A stretch of 64,000 nucleotides of DNA from Phialophora verrucosa. Taxonomy: Eukaryota; Ascomycota; Eurotiomycetes; Chaetothyriales; Herpotrichiellaceae. The notes under the pieces were generated by a model. That model ran no database searches, was not told where the DNA came from, and worked only from the letters and a program-made list of their open reading frames with translations. Positions 21,386 through 34,645 of this stretch are shown piece by piece (position 1 is the first letter of the stretch; each line of letters starts with the position of its first letter). The stretch spans positions 992,001-1,056,000 of the forward strand of contig MSED01000013.1 of NCBI GenBank assembly GCA_002099365.1, written 5' to 3'. Made by a program: the position numbers and the translations under genes.

Positions 21386-21979
21386 TCATGCCCGCTCCAT
21401 GACATCGAAGATCGAATCCAAAACCACAGGCGTGACTGCCGTCTCGCTCATGAACTCCATGATGGAGCATTGTTGAGAAGACGCGGTTGAAGAAGCAGTG
21501 TTGGCTCGAGGTCTTGGCTCAAGGAGCCCCAGGCCAATGGTCTCGACTTCGTCGGCGTACATTATCTCCTCTTGTAGTGCTAGATCGATGGCCGACGGCT
21601 GTCGACGGATAGTGTACGACGGATTTTGATTGCCCGCGAGAGGCGAGGCGGGAGAGAGGATGGCAGAGTCGAGGTCGTTGCTTGGCGCTTGGACACGGCC
21701 TCGACTTCGGCTCCCGAAGCTGCTGAACGAGGAGCTCGGGGAGGATCTGATCGAAGGCGAGGATGACGAGGTCGGGGAGGTCATGTTGCTCGAAGGAGGA
21801 CTCTTGGTCGATCGGTGGAGAGGATTGTGGCCGAAGATCGTCTGGAGGTGGAGCCGGACTTTCGAGGATGAGATGTGATGGTGGTGGTGGTGCTGGCTTC
21901 GAAGGCTCCTGCAAGTTGGTTTAATTGAGGCCTCTTCGTGGATTGTCTCGAACAGAGAGACTAACTGTGGAACTGCCAT
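21386..21979 (-). CDS. small Ser-rich hypothetical protein with His tract
   Basis: 197 residues from ATG 21979 (MAVPQLVSLFETIHEEA); codons upstream in the same frame start only with a less favoured context. I do not recognise a family. Visible features are a run of six histidines near residue 32, a Ser/Pro-rich middle (TSPTSSSSPSIRSSPSSSF), and a better-structured end (SAIDLALQEEIMYADEVETI, then IMEFMSETAVTPVVLDSIFD VMERA split here). The ordered ends and the natural stop suggest a real, mostly disordered protein rather than chance. No signal peptide or membrane segment is present. Confidence 0.55.
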   Translation of the reverse strand: MAVPQLVSLFETIHEEASIKPTCRSLRSQHHHHHHISSSKVRLHLQTIFGHNPLHRSTKSPPSSNMTSPTSSSSPSIRSSPSSSFSSFGSRSRGRVQAPSNDLDSAILSPASPLAGNQNPSYTIRRQPSAIDLALQEEIMYADEVETIGLGLLEPRPRANTASSTASSQQCSIMEFMSETAVTPVVLDSIFDVMERA

Positions 21980-23898
21980 GGTTTTGCTTTGTAAAGAGAA
22001 TGGAGCGAAGATATATCTTTTCTCTTCTCTTAGACTTCGACAAATAGATGGTGCTTTTTCTGACGTCCCCCGCTCAATGTTGGCCAGCCAAGTCAAGCTC
22101 TTCTTTGGGGACAGAGGAATGTGGTCAATGTGTAAGTTGCCCAGGTGCCCAGCTCAAGTTGCCGGGGTAAGTCAAAGGTGAACGAATGTAATTAACGAAG
22201 TTGCAAAGAAGAGAAAGTGCAGTAGAACTGTACAGATGTGCAGAAGATATGAAGAACCAGAAGCAGGTCAGGGAGACAATGTTTCCTTTCCAAGGGAGGG
22301 AGATTGAAAGAAATATGCGTCCACCCGCGTTCCCAAGGAAGGAGAATATGTATTATCGATCAAGCCACCACTCGGGATGGACGAGGTTTCACCACTCTAC
22401 ACGAACTACCGCAGATGATGCAGCTCAATAGTTTCGCTAGCGCATCCCGGAAGACGAGCGCTGTTCGGCATCGAAACGTCAGTTGCTCCTGTCACGCCAT
22501 GGGGACTTGTTCCGAATACCAGAGCTCCTGGAAAGGATCTGAGAAGAGGAGGGGTGGGGTGCAAGCGAGAGGGAAATAAGCTCACGTCAAAAGCGAGTGT
22601 CTTGCAGGCGTGGAGCGTCGGGAGGCGTCGAGATGCGTCGAGAGGCGCACTTGACACGATCAACAAGCTGATCGTGCTCATCCTCATTCCCCTTCATCTT
22701 CCGTGGCTTTCTGACACCCGTTGCTGAATTCGTACTCGTACTGTTGTTACCGTTGTGCCGTTGCACAGTCGCACGGTTGCTGAGGGAGCTTCGGAACATC
22801 CACCTTCAACAAACCCTGGCAAGATTCCAAAGCTGTTGCTTGCTGCATTCTCCCCTCCACTCTCCGCTCTCCACTCGCATTCCTTCATCCCTGCCAGGGG
22901 TGTTTCCAAAGTGGCTTGCCTTGGCTTTCCCTGACGCGGCCGAAGGGTCCCGAAACACACGCCGAACGCGCGACAGAGATTTGGATACGGAGCCAAGACA
23001 CGGGTTGGGGTGATCCGCTTCGTTGATTTCGCTTGCCAGACGCGATAGGCGTCGTGAGGCGTTTCAGCTGGAAAATGTTCCGGCTGCAACAACAGGCACC
23101 TGCTGAGGGGCCGACAAAACAAACAATCGAGAGTCACGCCTCCTGACGCACCTCGCTTGCTTGCCGTGCCTTGAGACGTTGTGCTTTGTGTCACGTTGAA
23201 GAAGTCCTGATTCGAATCTCAGACAAACTTGCTCGAACCTCAGGCAAGCATCCGTCCGCCGTCACATGATAAACAAGAAGCAGGAAAACAACTCTCACCA
23301 TCAACGTCCCTTCCACACGTCAGCTGGCGGAGGGGTGAAATTGTCTAGATAGTCACGCCGTCTCAATGCCAAATCAATACGTGTACGTCGGCGCCCTTGG
23401 TGTGGTGAGTGGGTACATACAGTTGGATCAGCGCAGTGATCAGCGAGACCAAGTCGAGACGACAAGCAGATGCATTGCCTAGTAGTCGACTACGACAATC
23501 GTCTGCGAAAATTGATTCTGGTAAGCACGACTAAGGGCTCTGCAATCCCCGTGTAGCACATGGAGCATCCCACTGTGTCGTATCCAAGTCTGAATTCATG
23601 TCATGATGAGCTCGTCCTGAGCATCTCGTCGTCTCTAAGTGTTGGCACAAGCTTGTACAAGAATGACGCCCAGGTCTAGCCATCGTCGTATAGTTGTTCT
23701 CACTCCTCCACCCAATCGAGACTATTTCACCCGAGACTCGAAACGCCATCGCTATGCTTCCATATGTTCACTCCCTTTTTGAACGTCATTACGGCAGCTA
23801 GCTCGTCCACTTCAATATTGACACGTAAAACGTAACAAAAGACCCTTCGTCATAAGTCGTCAGCTCTTGTTTCCGAGCAAATCTTGTTGTCATGCACT
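21980..23898. other. long gene-free stretch upstream of the small Ser-rich gene
   Basis: No coding frame with family features. A G-rich segment at 22610-22650 repeats GGCGTCGA-like units, and the region near 23390-23470 has GTACGTCGGCG-like mixed sequence. Nothing nameable is present. Confidence 0.4.
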
Positions 23899-26800
23899 TC
23901 AACCCCGAGTGCTGTTACTCCTAACCCTCGTCGTGAAGCTCCGACGTAAACTCTCGCCCCAGGCAGAGTTGTCAAAGCTCTCCATCATGCCCTGTCCATC
24001 CAGTTGGCCGGTGTTGCTGTTCTGTCGGCTGTGACTCAATGTTGGTGTCGTAGGCGAAGATCTCGTCGTCCCGTGATAAGCAGTATCCATCGACCCCAGC
24101 CTCGTCCGACTCGGGCTGCTTGCGGGCGACCCATCGACGGGCGACGTACTTCTCAAAGAGCTTCCAGAAGGCAACGACGTATCAATGGGCGGCAGATTGA
24201 CCGACTGTTTCTTCGGCGTGTAGGATTGTCGTGACTCGGTAAAGTCTCGGGGTTCAGTAAGGTTGCTGCTTTCCACCTCGTCATCCGGGTCCTCGATGAA
24301 GATTTCTGGCACAGGAAGGGATGGAGGGGCGACCAAGCGGCCGCTCTTGCGCCTTTCAACAGCCTTTTGGAACTTCCGAGACCAGTGCAGAGTATCGAAG
24401 AAGCCGACCACGGTATTTCGTCGGATCGTCTCCTGCACCCTTTGCAGACGTGCTCGCCGCCGAAGAAACTCTTCCAGACGTAAACTCCGTGAGTCGGTAA
24501 TCACGTTGTAGTGCGTCAATAAGAACAGGACCGCGGTAAAAGGGATACCACGGTCCGGATCGGCCGTCAACATGACCTCTTGGTAGAAGATGTTGAGACG
24601 CGCCCGTCTCTGCTGGATCTCTCTGACCGGTATTTGATTGATGCGTTCGGCCAATTTGTCGAGATCCATGCCATCCACGACTCGTCCCGGTGGTCTGGCA
24701 GGATCACCTGGCTGGACGGAGCAGTCCTCCTTGATAGCTCTTACCGTGAAGTCGCCGTCGTATATGCGCATTTGCCAGATCCCGGACAGTTCCTGATACT
24801 TGTCAGTAAGATGGGTAAAGCCTGCAACAAGTGAACCTTACCCCTAGCAGCCGCGGGAACTGTTCCTTCGAGATGAACCCGGTACTATTTGGGTCAAATT
24901 CCGCCCAAGCTTGTTTATAGCGCCGAATCTCATCCCGACTGACGATAGACATCCCGCTGCTCTGTTGGTAGACATAGGAGAAACTTTCGAAGATCATCGA
25001 CACAAACAAGGACACGAAAATGTACATGCTGATGATGTTCCAGGCGATGAATAGTGCTCTAGCCCATCCAGAACTGCCGCAATCGCTCGCGAAGAAACTA
25101 TCTTCCCTCACGCAGAACGGCGGCTCGATGCCAGCAAAATCTTCCATGATCTGGTTCCAGCCTTCTCCAATGCTTGTCCGGAATAGTAGGATCAGAGCTT
25201 TCGGCACCGTTCGGAAGTTGACATTGTTGCTCTCGTTTTCACCAAAGCGTGTTAGGCCAAATGCCTGAGTGAGAGCAATAGCAAAGACCAGGAAGAGGAC
25301 AAACCAGGTGGCTAGTAGGTTGGCAATCAATGGGAGAGAGGCGGCGGCAGTTTTGAACAATTGGTCCAGTTGATTGTTCCGCGGTATGAGGAGAAACGTC
25401 GCCGAGACAAGAAAGAGTTTCTGAAGCTGATCGAATGCTCGATTGTCGATGGTCGAGAGAGAGATCAAAGAGGTGACGAAGATCCCTGACACTGAGAAGA
25501 TCGAATACATGTCCCATGAGCTTCTTCGAAATCGATTCCAGGACAGGCCGACGATTCGGATCACGATGTTGGCGATCAGCACGAGGGTGACGGCAAGGAA
25601 GATGAATTGCCGCAGCTTTGACCACCATTCAGGCTCAGGATAGAAGTCCACTGTCAGGAGGATCAAATGGAAGACCAGTACCATAGTGATGAACCGTTGC
25701 CACACCCCGCGTTTCTGAATCGACAGATCGTAGCAACGCTTCTTCCATTTGTTGCCATGCACACCCAAAGAGCGCTTGGAAGGCGAGATCTGCCTCAATA
25801 GCTTCCGCAACTCCAGCCATGACCGCTGTTCAGCAGTCAAGAATGCGACCCCAGTCTGCTCCGTGTAGTTCCGCATAAACACAGATATGAACAGGGTCAG
25901 GACAAAGACCGCGCCCAACAAGTTGAAGATGATAAAGTACACAGCGTTACCATTTGATGCGAAAGGTTGTGGCTGCTGTCCTCTACCTGTGATGCTCGTG
26001 CCGGACCACATCACATCCACCCATCCTTCTTGAGACACAATCTGAAAGAGGATAAACAAGGCACTGCCGAAATCGTCAAAATCGAACCAAGGGTTTGCGA
26101 CTTGTCTCGGAGCCAAGACAGGCCAGTTGAACGGAGTCGAGTTGTACTCTCCGACACAATTGCTCAGTGCACTGTAGCCGAAATCGCCGTCGTTACAAGC
26201 TTCCATTTTGCCGTTGAACAGATTGACTCCCAGTATGGCGAAAGGGATGAGCAAGCTCATTGAAACAAATGCAGCAGCAAGGACTTTGTACCCGCCAACG
26301 ATAATGACCGAGTAGAAGGTCTGCCGTGCAGTATCGCTAATGTTGAGTAAGCGCAATGCTCTCAGTGCCTTGAAGGCGCCGACAGCACGGGAGACCCCGT
26401 CATCGCGGAACATGGCGGTGATTACGTTGATCCAAAGCGTGATGAGCACCACGCCGTCAATAAACCCCCAGACGCTGCGAAAATATGCGTGTGGCGTAAA
26501 GAAGAGTCCGTCGGCAATCACTTTGATGGCGGCCTCAATCGTGAAGAGTGCTGCAAAGCCCAAATCGGTCCAGACGAACCAATTCGTAATGCTCAATGAG
26601 TTTTTGAGATAGTAGTCTCGCTGATACAGTGGCGTGGTGATGCAGGCCAAGATGACCATGGCCACGATAGCAAGATAGGTGAAAGCAGAGAATGCATACC
26701 ATGCAGGTTTGAAGGGCGAAACACCCTCCACACGTTCACTTCCTCGCCCAGGGCCAACAAGGTATTGGCACAACTTTCTGATCGGATTGTCGGGCTTGAA

Positions 26801-29800
26801 GATGAACAGTGAAACATTGTACTTTGGATGTTTTTGCAGGTACTGTCGTTGAGCACGACGACGGTTTTCTGTTGTTGCGACCACCCTTTGTGCAACAAGT
26901 CTGGGATCAAAATCCTCATTCGCGCGGGACATTGTTGCAGTAGAGTAGAACGGGTTCGGTTCTCTGTTGCCATAGAGCCCCGTGACCCGTCCCCAGTACT
27001 TCGAGAGGAAACCGGGTTTAACGGTGGGTATCTGATCAAGGTGCATAGATGTTGTTCGTCGTGCCAGGCCTTGATCCTGTTCGTCTAAGAAATCCTTCAC
27101 AACAGCCTCCTTGAGAAGCTGTTCGACTGTTGCCGAGCCGTACTCGAGCGCGTCCCGATGTCTGAGTGACTCTCGTCCCATCTTGAAGACAGCGGCAAGG
27201 GATAAATTTCCAGATGCCGAGCCTGTCATTTCTTTCTGCCTCAAGAATGCTTTTACCTGCTCCAAACGCTTCTCGTCTTCGGATACGTCGAAACTCTCCT
27301 GGATGACAGCAATAAACATATTCAAGACGATCAGGTTCGACACCACGAACCAGAGAATGAAGAATATTGCGCTCAGCCAGGCCGTGTCCCAGATGTTATT
27401 GAACTGGGTAGCATTGTACATGAGAGTGGTCCAGTTCTCGCTGGAGAAGACCTGGTACATGCCGAGGAAAGAATTCCAAATGTCGAAAAAAGTGACACTG
27501 ATCAGCTCTCCACCAGCATCGGCCGGAGGAATATCTCCTCTGAACAGTTGTGAAGCCAGAATGGCGGCCAGAAAAGTAAACAGGAACACGAAGAGGATCA
27601 AGTTTAGGAGACCAATGATGTTCCCAAACACGACCATAACCAACTCTCTAGTGACCCTCACAGCCAATACGACTCGATAGATACGCGCAATCTGGAAAAC
27701 CGAAAGCCAGGCATACAGCTGCCCGGAGTTGCGTATTGTGGGAATTTGCATGACTGCCGTAACGATTGCCAACAAGAGGTCGACGATATTTCTCTTCCCG
27801 TGAAAGAAGTGTCTCCAGTCGCACAAGAAGCGCAGGACAATCTCCAGCAGCAGAAGGAAGGTGACCACCGATTCCGAGTTCATGATGAGGCTTTCTCGAC
27901 GGGCGCTCTGAGTTGCACTGCGCAGACTCTGCATGACCAGGTCATATATGATGATAAGAACCCAGAAGAGATGTGTCTTGTCGTAAATCTTTTTCAATTG
28001 GCTTCTCTTTGTCTTCGGGTCCTCGTCGAGTAGCGCTCCGTCGATCTTATCGGCAGTAAACGCACTTTGTTTGCTCTCCTCGCGAATGATCTGGAACGAG
28101 GATGTGATGACTGCGACCAGCAAGTTGACTAGCCACAAGCTCAAGACAACAATGCCTGCAGCAAAGTATAGTGCAGCAGCGAGATAGTCAGAGTCGGTAA
28201 GGTAGTACAGGAGATCTGAGAAGGTGTTGGAACTGATGATCACAAAGACTAGCTCGAGCGACTGAGCAATGTTGTCAAAGCTGACAGTGCCATTGTAAGG
28301 ACCATTACCCGACTCAACGCACAACGAGTTTTGAGGGCAAAGATAACCCTTTGCGTGGTTAGCTCCCTTCGAGCCGTCACTCTTGAGCCACGGCATTTCG
28401 TCCCCGGTGGCAGCATCGAAGTAGCCTCCACAGAACTGGATGTTGTCGGGCGCAATGTTCAGGGTAAAATTCTGGCCTGATCCGTCGTCTCCCACCCAGA
28501 CGCAAGTGCGTCGTAGGCTCGATTTGAAGCTCTGCACTCCAACGATGCCGAAAATCAACCAGAAGAATCCGATGAGAAAAGCCACGTGAACGAGGAGAGG
28601 AGCAGCCTTTTTCAGACTTCGCAGGATGATCGATGTCCCCGCCGTGAGACCCAACAAGCGCAGAATCCGGAGGCAGCTGAGCATATTGAAGACGTACACG
28701 TGCTTCGAATCTTCGACACCACTTATCTGCATCACAAAGGATATCCAATACGAAACAACGGCTACAAAGTCAAGCCTGTTGAAGGAATGTCTGAGAAAGG
28801 CGCGGCGTGCCAAACGTATCCTTTGCTGCTGCTTTGTGTGGCCTGGCCCGCCGGGTTCTGGAAGACCCGTAAAACTGCGGACGATAGACGGCTGACTTGG
28901 CCCGTCACTGGTCATCATTGGGTCTCCTCGAGCGTCCTGCGGCGCGAACAAAGTATGGGCCTTCTGAAGGACAGCCTTCTTGAGACCGACGGAACGGTTG
29001 ATCGTGCTGAACTGAATAGGATTGGAGATGAACCCAGACACGATGGTGCGGGCAATGAGCTCCAGAGTGTACACCACGAACAAACCAAAGATGGCGTAGT
29101 CGAACCCAGTGCTGCCCCATCGCTTCGTCCGGGTCTGGAGATACACGGCGTCGGACGCAGCATTGACGGCAAGCAAGACGGTCTGAGCGATGATCAGAAC
29201 CAAGATCAGCGGCTCGGTTAACGGATGAACCAGGATTTCACACAGCCATTTTCTCAATGCATTTTCAGGTCCAAAGATACCCCATGTTCTCCCGAGGAGG
29301 GGATTTGGATGATATGCCGGAGTGGAATGAGCAAAAGGGGTGAAGGGAGTGAAGGGTTCAGTCGTGACCTCGGCGGACGGAACCTTCTCGAGAGGTGGGG
29401 GCTGTTGTGGCTGAGCATCCTCCTCGTCTTCAATGCCTGGTAGAGGCGGAGCGGGCGAGGTTGTGCTTGGGCGTCGATGCTGTCGCACGGAAGATTTGCG
29501 TCGGATGCTCTGTTCCACCATGTCCGAGTCATTGCTTAGGTTGACCACACGCTGTGATATCTCTCGAAGCATAGAGTTCGCCCTTGCCATCGGTGAGGGA
29601 GACGGCGACAACGATCTGGACCGTTCTCCCGACTCTGCACGAGGAGTCGACAAGCGGCTGATGCCACTTCCGGTGCTCAATTTGCGATGCATGGCGGAAC
29701 CGGTATCGAGGGTCGGGAGGTCGTCCCCAAGGCGTGACGCCCGACCGCGAACAAATGAGGGAGACTCGCCATCGGTCCAATGGACACTAGACCGCTTTCC

Positions 29801-30355
29801 TTGTCTGTCGTGCCTTTGGCCTCTGGAAATGGAACTTGAGGTTTTGAAAGAAGATGCCGGACGTCGTGACGCCGTTAACGGTGTCGTGTCAGTGTCCGGG
29901 GGAGAGAAGGGACTCTCCACCTCATGGAAATCCCCTTCTGCCCCTGTTGTTATAATGCTCGGGCGTCGCAACCCAACACTCGGAGGAGTCGAAGGTAGCT
30001 GCAGATCCAATCCAACCGTCGCGGCCGCGAATCCTTCAAGGTCTTCGAAGGGCGACTCTCTGCCACTCCCACTCGCACCACCCCCTCGCACCGAAAGCCC
30101 AACCGATTGATTTGATGCAGCAGATGGGCCCCCTCTCGTGGGCGACTCATCGTGGTCATCCAATCGCGCATAGTTCGGTGTCCGACGACCCGCCAACAAA
30201 GACCTGGTGCGACTGTGCCGCTTCTTATGTCCAGCAATTGCGCTTCCCAGATCCTCTGTCTCGTCCGAGCCACTATCTGGAGGCCTTGAGAGGTCTCTGA
30301 GAGGTATCGACTGTGGTCCGGTCGTCTTAGGGGGTGTTCTATCGTTTGAAGACAT
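23899..30355 (-). CDS. CCH1: voltage-gated calcium channel alpha subunit Cch1
   Basis: Exons 30355-24842 and 24792-23899 (2135 residues), joined by a 49-base intron (GTAAGG donor, CTGAC branch, TATCAG acceptor) that restores FPRLLG-ELSGIWQMRIYDGDF. The protein has four homologous six-helix repeats. S4-type helices with spaced arginines are clear in repeat II (ARIYRVVLAVRVTRELV) and III (AFKALRALRLLNISDTARQT). Pore loops read FVIISSNTFSD (I), FSSENWTT (II), VSQEGWVD (III) and SIGEGWNQ (IV), so the filter positions are N/E/E/E. An EF-hand-like stretch (AEFDPNSTGFISKEQF) follows repeat IV. The N-terminal ~370 residues and the C-terminal ~250 are Ser-rich and likely phosphorylated. Cch1 with Mid1 is the high-affinity plasma-membrane Ca2+ influx channel. 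The ATG at 30355 is the first in frame. Confidence 0.95.
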
Positions 30356-31548
30356 CGCTATATTGCGGCCTTAGCAGAAGAAGGCCTCTCGACTGTGCAT
30401 GCTATCTTGGAAAACGCCACAGCATATTCATGGCCTCGGAGAATCAAAAACCACTGGTGCACCAGCGCAAAATGCGATTTAGACAACGATGTTCGGTAGT
30501 GGAAGTAGGAGCGATCGTAGGCGCAATTGCAATTAACGAAGGCGTCGAGAAACGGCGGGGGGGGATTATTGGCGATGCGGCGCAGCCAAGATGGCAGCAA
30601 GTGTCGAATTATTGAACGAGCGGACGGATGTGATGTATATCGCAGGAGATCGAACGTGAAATGGTGGGTGAGGAAGGAGTGAGAGGTGTTGTGGTCGTTG
30701 GTTCTTTGTGAGACAGCGACCCCCAGAGCCCGCGCAGCATGTGCAACGAGATTTGGTGTTTTGTGAAAGTCAAAGGGCTGAAAGCGCTGATGCGGCAGGC
30801 GGAACCCGGGCTTCACTAGTTAAGACTCGACGCGCGGCGGTGCCCTCCCCTGTGATGTGCCCTTCGGCCCTAAAACGCTTCTGCAGGCCACCTGGCACCA
30901 GTCCCCTTCAAGCCTAGGAGGACCCAGGAACGACCCTCAAGGCAGACTTCAGCTGCTCCTGGACTCCAAAACGCTTACTTTAGCCCCTCAGAAGCTGCTA
31001 TTTCAGGGGCCATAACCCTATTGTAGAACTCACTTCCAAAGCCGGACACAGGACTCGTACGCTGCCGGGCCTGTGTACATATGTACTTACACCTTGGATG
31101 ATGTCGAGGATGTGCTCAAGGACCACTCCAATTACTCCGTACTGTCCGAACATTTATCCAGCATCCACACGAGGATTGCAATGCGTCAGCCAAGTCCTCT
31201 GCATGTTCTTGTCCACTTGTCATGAACTATGGCATACTGTGGGCTTATCTGTGACTCGGTTGCTATGGGCTTTGTTGTTCAGGTCTGAGTCGGTGCCCGC
31301 ATCCTCCCAGGCCCCCCATCATCTGTGCATATAGGTTCCTGCTCGGAACTCTATCGCCGAACTTATGTTGTTAAAAGAGTGATCTGTTATTTGCGCTATC
31401 TACCTTGTAGAAGCGTCGCCCCGGTAGCAGTAGCCAGGGCGAGGAGCAACCTCTTACTTTCTTCTCGCAGAACTGGGTGGAGGCGTAACATGCTGGGTCG
31501 ACCATAATGAACGTCGTATGTCTCCCCTCGTAAAATCTCCGGATGAAG
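30356..31548. other. intergenic, Cch1 upstream region
   Basis: No gene is supported. A GGCGGGGGGG run lies at about 30555. The rest is unremarkable unique sequence. Confidence 0.4.
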
Positions 31549-32922
31549 TCAAGCCCACGCAACTCTTGCATTTCTCAGCAGCCGTCTCACCTGTTCTGGA
31601 AGCAGTCCCTTCGTCTTCAGACTCATCTTTCGAAGAGTCTGAAAGCCCTTGCTCTTGCGGAAAACGTCATCCCACAAGTGTTCTTGGACGCATTCTAGTT
31701 CGCTCTTCTCGTCACCGGCTGGGCTTAGCATTATCGGCACATCCATGACCTCCTCCTGCTTCTGTTTCCAACTGTCGTTACCGACGATGCGTGTCAATGG
31801 AGCTAAAGCATCATCCCAGGACCCTGATCTCAGGTGGCATCGATCGAACTGAAACTCATGCAGCACTTTTCGGTGAGACATGATAAAGGCTGATGCTTGG
31901 TCGGCGTCGAAAGTAGCATTGCTTAGGCGCATGGCCTTCAAGCGCCTAAACTTCAGAGGTCTGCAAGGTGATTTTGTACTGGAGTCTGGACAGGCTTGTG
32001 AACAATCGAGGGAAGTCGGGCGCGAAGTGCATGGCTCAGTGTGAAGTGAGAGCGGACATGGTCCTTTGTCACCGAGCCATTCAAACGTGAAGTTCTCGAG
32101 ACTCTGCAAAGTCTGCAGGTAGCTGTGGAGGATCTTCAGGTGGTCTGAGGGCTGGTCACGGCCATACCGGAAACTATCCATCTGGATGTTTAGAGACTTG
32201 ATGCGCCTCCATACCCGTGCAGACGATGGCAATGAGCCGACGCTGATCTGAGGACGCAGGTAGAATATCGCCAAAGGATGTATTGGGGAGAGGGTGAGGG
32301 TTTCAAGTTGGGCTGGGTTGGCAGCTTCGACCGCCAACCTTAATGAGATCAGCGCGTAGTCAACGATATCTTTGCGGTACCGTTGACCTGCAAGCTGTCC
32401 TGGACAAGACACATGCAGATGCCGTAGCCCAGGCATAGCACTGAGTGCCCGGAAGAACCCATCCACATTCGTAGCGGCGTGGAACAAGGGTGGATATTGC
32501 TTGACCAAGAGATCATTCATTTCCCAGGAACCATATTTCGATGCTGATGACGAAGTTGAGGAGCTGGAGGAGGAATGAGGCCTTGAATTATCGACCCTTG
32601 GTTCGTACAAAAATGTAGCTTCCTCCAGGGTGCCTGGAATGAGTAATGGAGGTAGGAAGGTATCAGTGCTGTGTGGCATGACGAAGGACAAGTGTCGCAC
32701 ATGATGGCCAATCCGATCCAATGCACACATACGCGCCCTGCGCGAGAAGGTGTTGGTACTAAAGCAGATCTTCATGCCCTTGAAGAGCGCTGGGGCAACA
32801 TCGTCTGCAAGGACCTTGCAGGCAAGTCGCAGTGACCGTAGATCATCCTTTGGGACATAAGACAGGAAGCAGTCGCGAGTGAGATCTGTCCGCCAAAATC
32901 TGGCGAATGTGGTAGAAGACAT
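31549..32922 (-). CDS. F-box-like hypothetical protein
   Basis: A single exon of 457 residues from ATG 32922. The N-terminus (CFLSYVPKDDLRSLRLACKVLADDVAPALFK, here quoted as LSYVPKDDLRSLRLACKVL) matches the degenerate F-box seen in many filamentous-fungal proteins. Following this are leucine-rich segments spaced like degenerate repeats (MPGLRHLHVSCPGQL, LETLTLSPIHPL, LKAMRLSNATF, VLHEFQFDRCHLRSGSW). A Ser-only linker (SSSSSSTSSSASK) interrupts near residue 118. Such proteins are presumed SCF ubiquitin-ligase adaptors; the target is unknown. It is unrelated in detail to the other F-box gene at 4.1-6.1 kb. Confidence 0.7.
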   Translation of the reverse strand: MSSTTFARFWRTDLTRDCFLSYVPKDDLRSLRLACKVLADDVAPALFKGMKICFSTNTFSRRARMCALDRIGHHVRHLSFVMPHSTDTFLPPLLIPGTLEEATFLYEPRVDNSRPHSSSSSSTSSSASKYGSWEMNDLLVKQYPPLFHAATNVDGFFRALSAMPGLRHLHVSCPGQLAGQRYRKDIVDYALISLRLAVEAANPAQLETLTLSPIHPLAIFYLRPQISVGSLPSSARVWRRIKSLNIQMDSFRYGRDQPSDHLKILHSYLQTLQSLENFTFEWLGDKGPCPLSLHTEPCTSRPTSLDCSQACPDSSTKSPCRPLKFRRLKAMRLSNATFDADQASAFIMSHRKVLHEFQFDRCHLRSGSWDDALAPLTRIVGNDSWKQKQEEVMDVPIMLSPAGDEKSELECVQEHLWDDVFRKSKGFQTLRKMSLKTKGLLPEQVRRLLRNARVAWA

Positions 32923-34645
32923 GTTGGACTTGGCGCATGGCTGGCATGGGTATTGTGTGTCTGATCAAACAGTACAAGAGCAACGATACAATCCGGTTTC
33001 AAACGCCCATTGGAAACAAGAGTGGAGAGGATTTGATCGACAAAAATAATACACTAGCTCATCTCAACTGCCTTCTGCTCCAGCAACAAGATGACAGTGA
33101 TTGTGAAGTCGCGGGTGACGAGGGTATGCCAAACACAAAAGATTGGGAAGAGGATTTAGGACTTACCTTCTCACACAGATGGGTGGCCGAAGCTGAAGAG
33201 ATATAGGTGAGTCATTTGACAGAGGAGACAATCCAGTGGACTGGGAGAAAAAGAATCGTTGTGCAGTGTTTCCTCGAGCTACTTCACGAATATTGCACGA
33301 TCGTGAAAGCGCGAAAAGAGGAAAGCAACGTGACTATAGGTTGGAGGGCGTGTTGCCGCAGGAGGCTGGAAGAGTCCGGGCCTCGAGGTGCATAAAACCT
33401 GCATAAGCGGCAGCATCGGGTGGCTGAGACGCGCCAGTTTCGAGAATTTGGTGTTTTCTGTCCTCTTCGAGAAGCGTTTCGACGCGATGGCTTACCCTGT
33501 GGGACTGCCACTCTTCTGTGTCGACGAGAATGCAAGCCATGCAGGGGCTGCTTTGCTCCCATGAGCACCCAATACTCCGTACCGCACTGTGTACGAGCAA
33601 GGAGTAAAGTGGAAGTGAATGTTGGTCGAGATTGCTTTCAGCCGCAGACCAACAACCATCAGGGCGCGGCTCGCGCCGCGTCTGACCAGACGTGTAAAAG
33701 TCCGGATACAACACCAAGAATTCGGTGGCTTGCATCACTTTTGGGCAGAGTACCTGATGAAGCACTTCCGCTCCCATAAGCATACTCGTACTTCTGGTAA
33801 AAGGGATGGATGCAGAGACGAGTAGGAGCAATACTCGTCCTCGTACGAATACATGGTTGCGACAGGAACAATGCTATCCTCGGCGCGTTCGGCTGAGCGA
33901 ACCTGAAACACGAGACCAAGATCGCAACGAACCGTTATTTCTCCGACGAACAAGCGTCACTGCTCGTGCCGTGGACTCCCTCGTCCTCTCCACCTTTCCT
34001 CCGAATCCCGACGTGGCTGGCGGTCAGCTTCACGTGAAAATTCTTGCTTTGACATCGTCCCTCGGCCATGCTCAGAATTGCCACTTCAGCCACAGCCACC
34101 ATGCCAATTCCATTCAATTCCTTGGTTCTTTCTTCTGTGTGTTGATGCAAGAGTGACATCGTGACCTTCACATGCACTCCAGATGACATCAAGTTGTGCA
34201 CGCATGGCGGCCCAGCGGACACCATCTCCTTGATTCACCACGATTCGCCTGGCCCTGTTGTACCTGCCTATCAGCATCCGCCTGCAAGAAAAGTTCGCCA
34301 GAACAAAGTAAGTGAGCACACGAGTGATAACCACATCGCTGCCTGGTATAAGACCCAATTTCAGACCCCATGTCGAGAGGCGTTTGCCTAGCTCCTTCTC
34401 GAGTTCTTACTGCCCGATCACTTCGGTGTCACCGTCTCGCCCTTCATAACACGCGAGAATCCACTCTTTCTATTTTTTTTCTATCGATAGGGCCCTTGTA
34501 CATACTCTCTAAGTAGCCTAGAACCTCTTCTGCCTCTATATCTGCGCGGTGTGCAAGGAGAACTGCTGTCAACGAGCCAGGCACGAGACCACTTGCTTGT
34601 TCTTGACTACGATATTCAGGAGACAAACACCAGTGGTCGACCACG
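32923..34645. other. intergenic between divergent genes, no gene seen
   Basis: Overlapping short frames on both strands around 33330-33830 have no family features. A run of eight T's lies just before 34485 and may belong to the promoter of the downstream gene. Confidence 0.4.

Noticed and set aside
23195..23230. GATTCGAATC near 23208, also T-loop-like
   Set aside because: The stem spacing gives an eight-base loop and no cloverleaf can be built around it.
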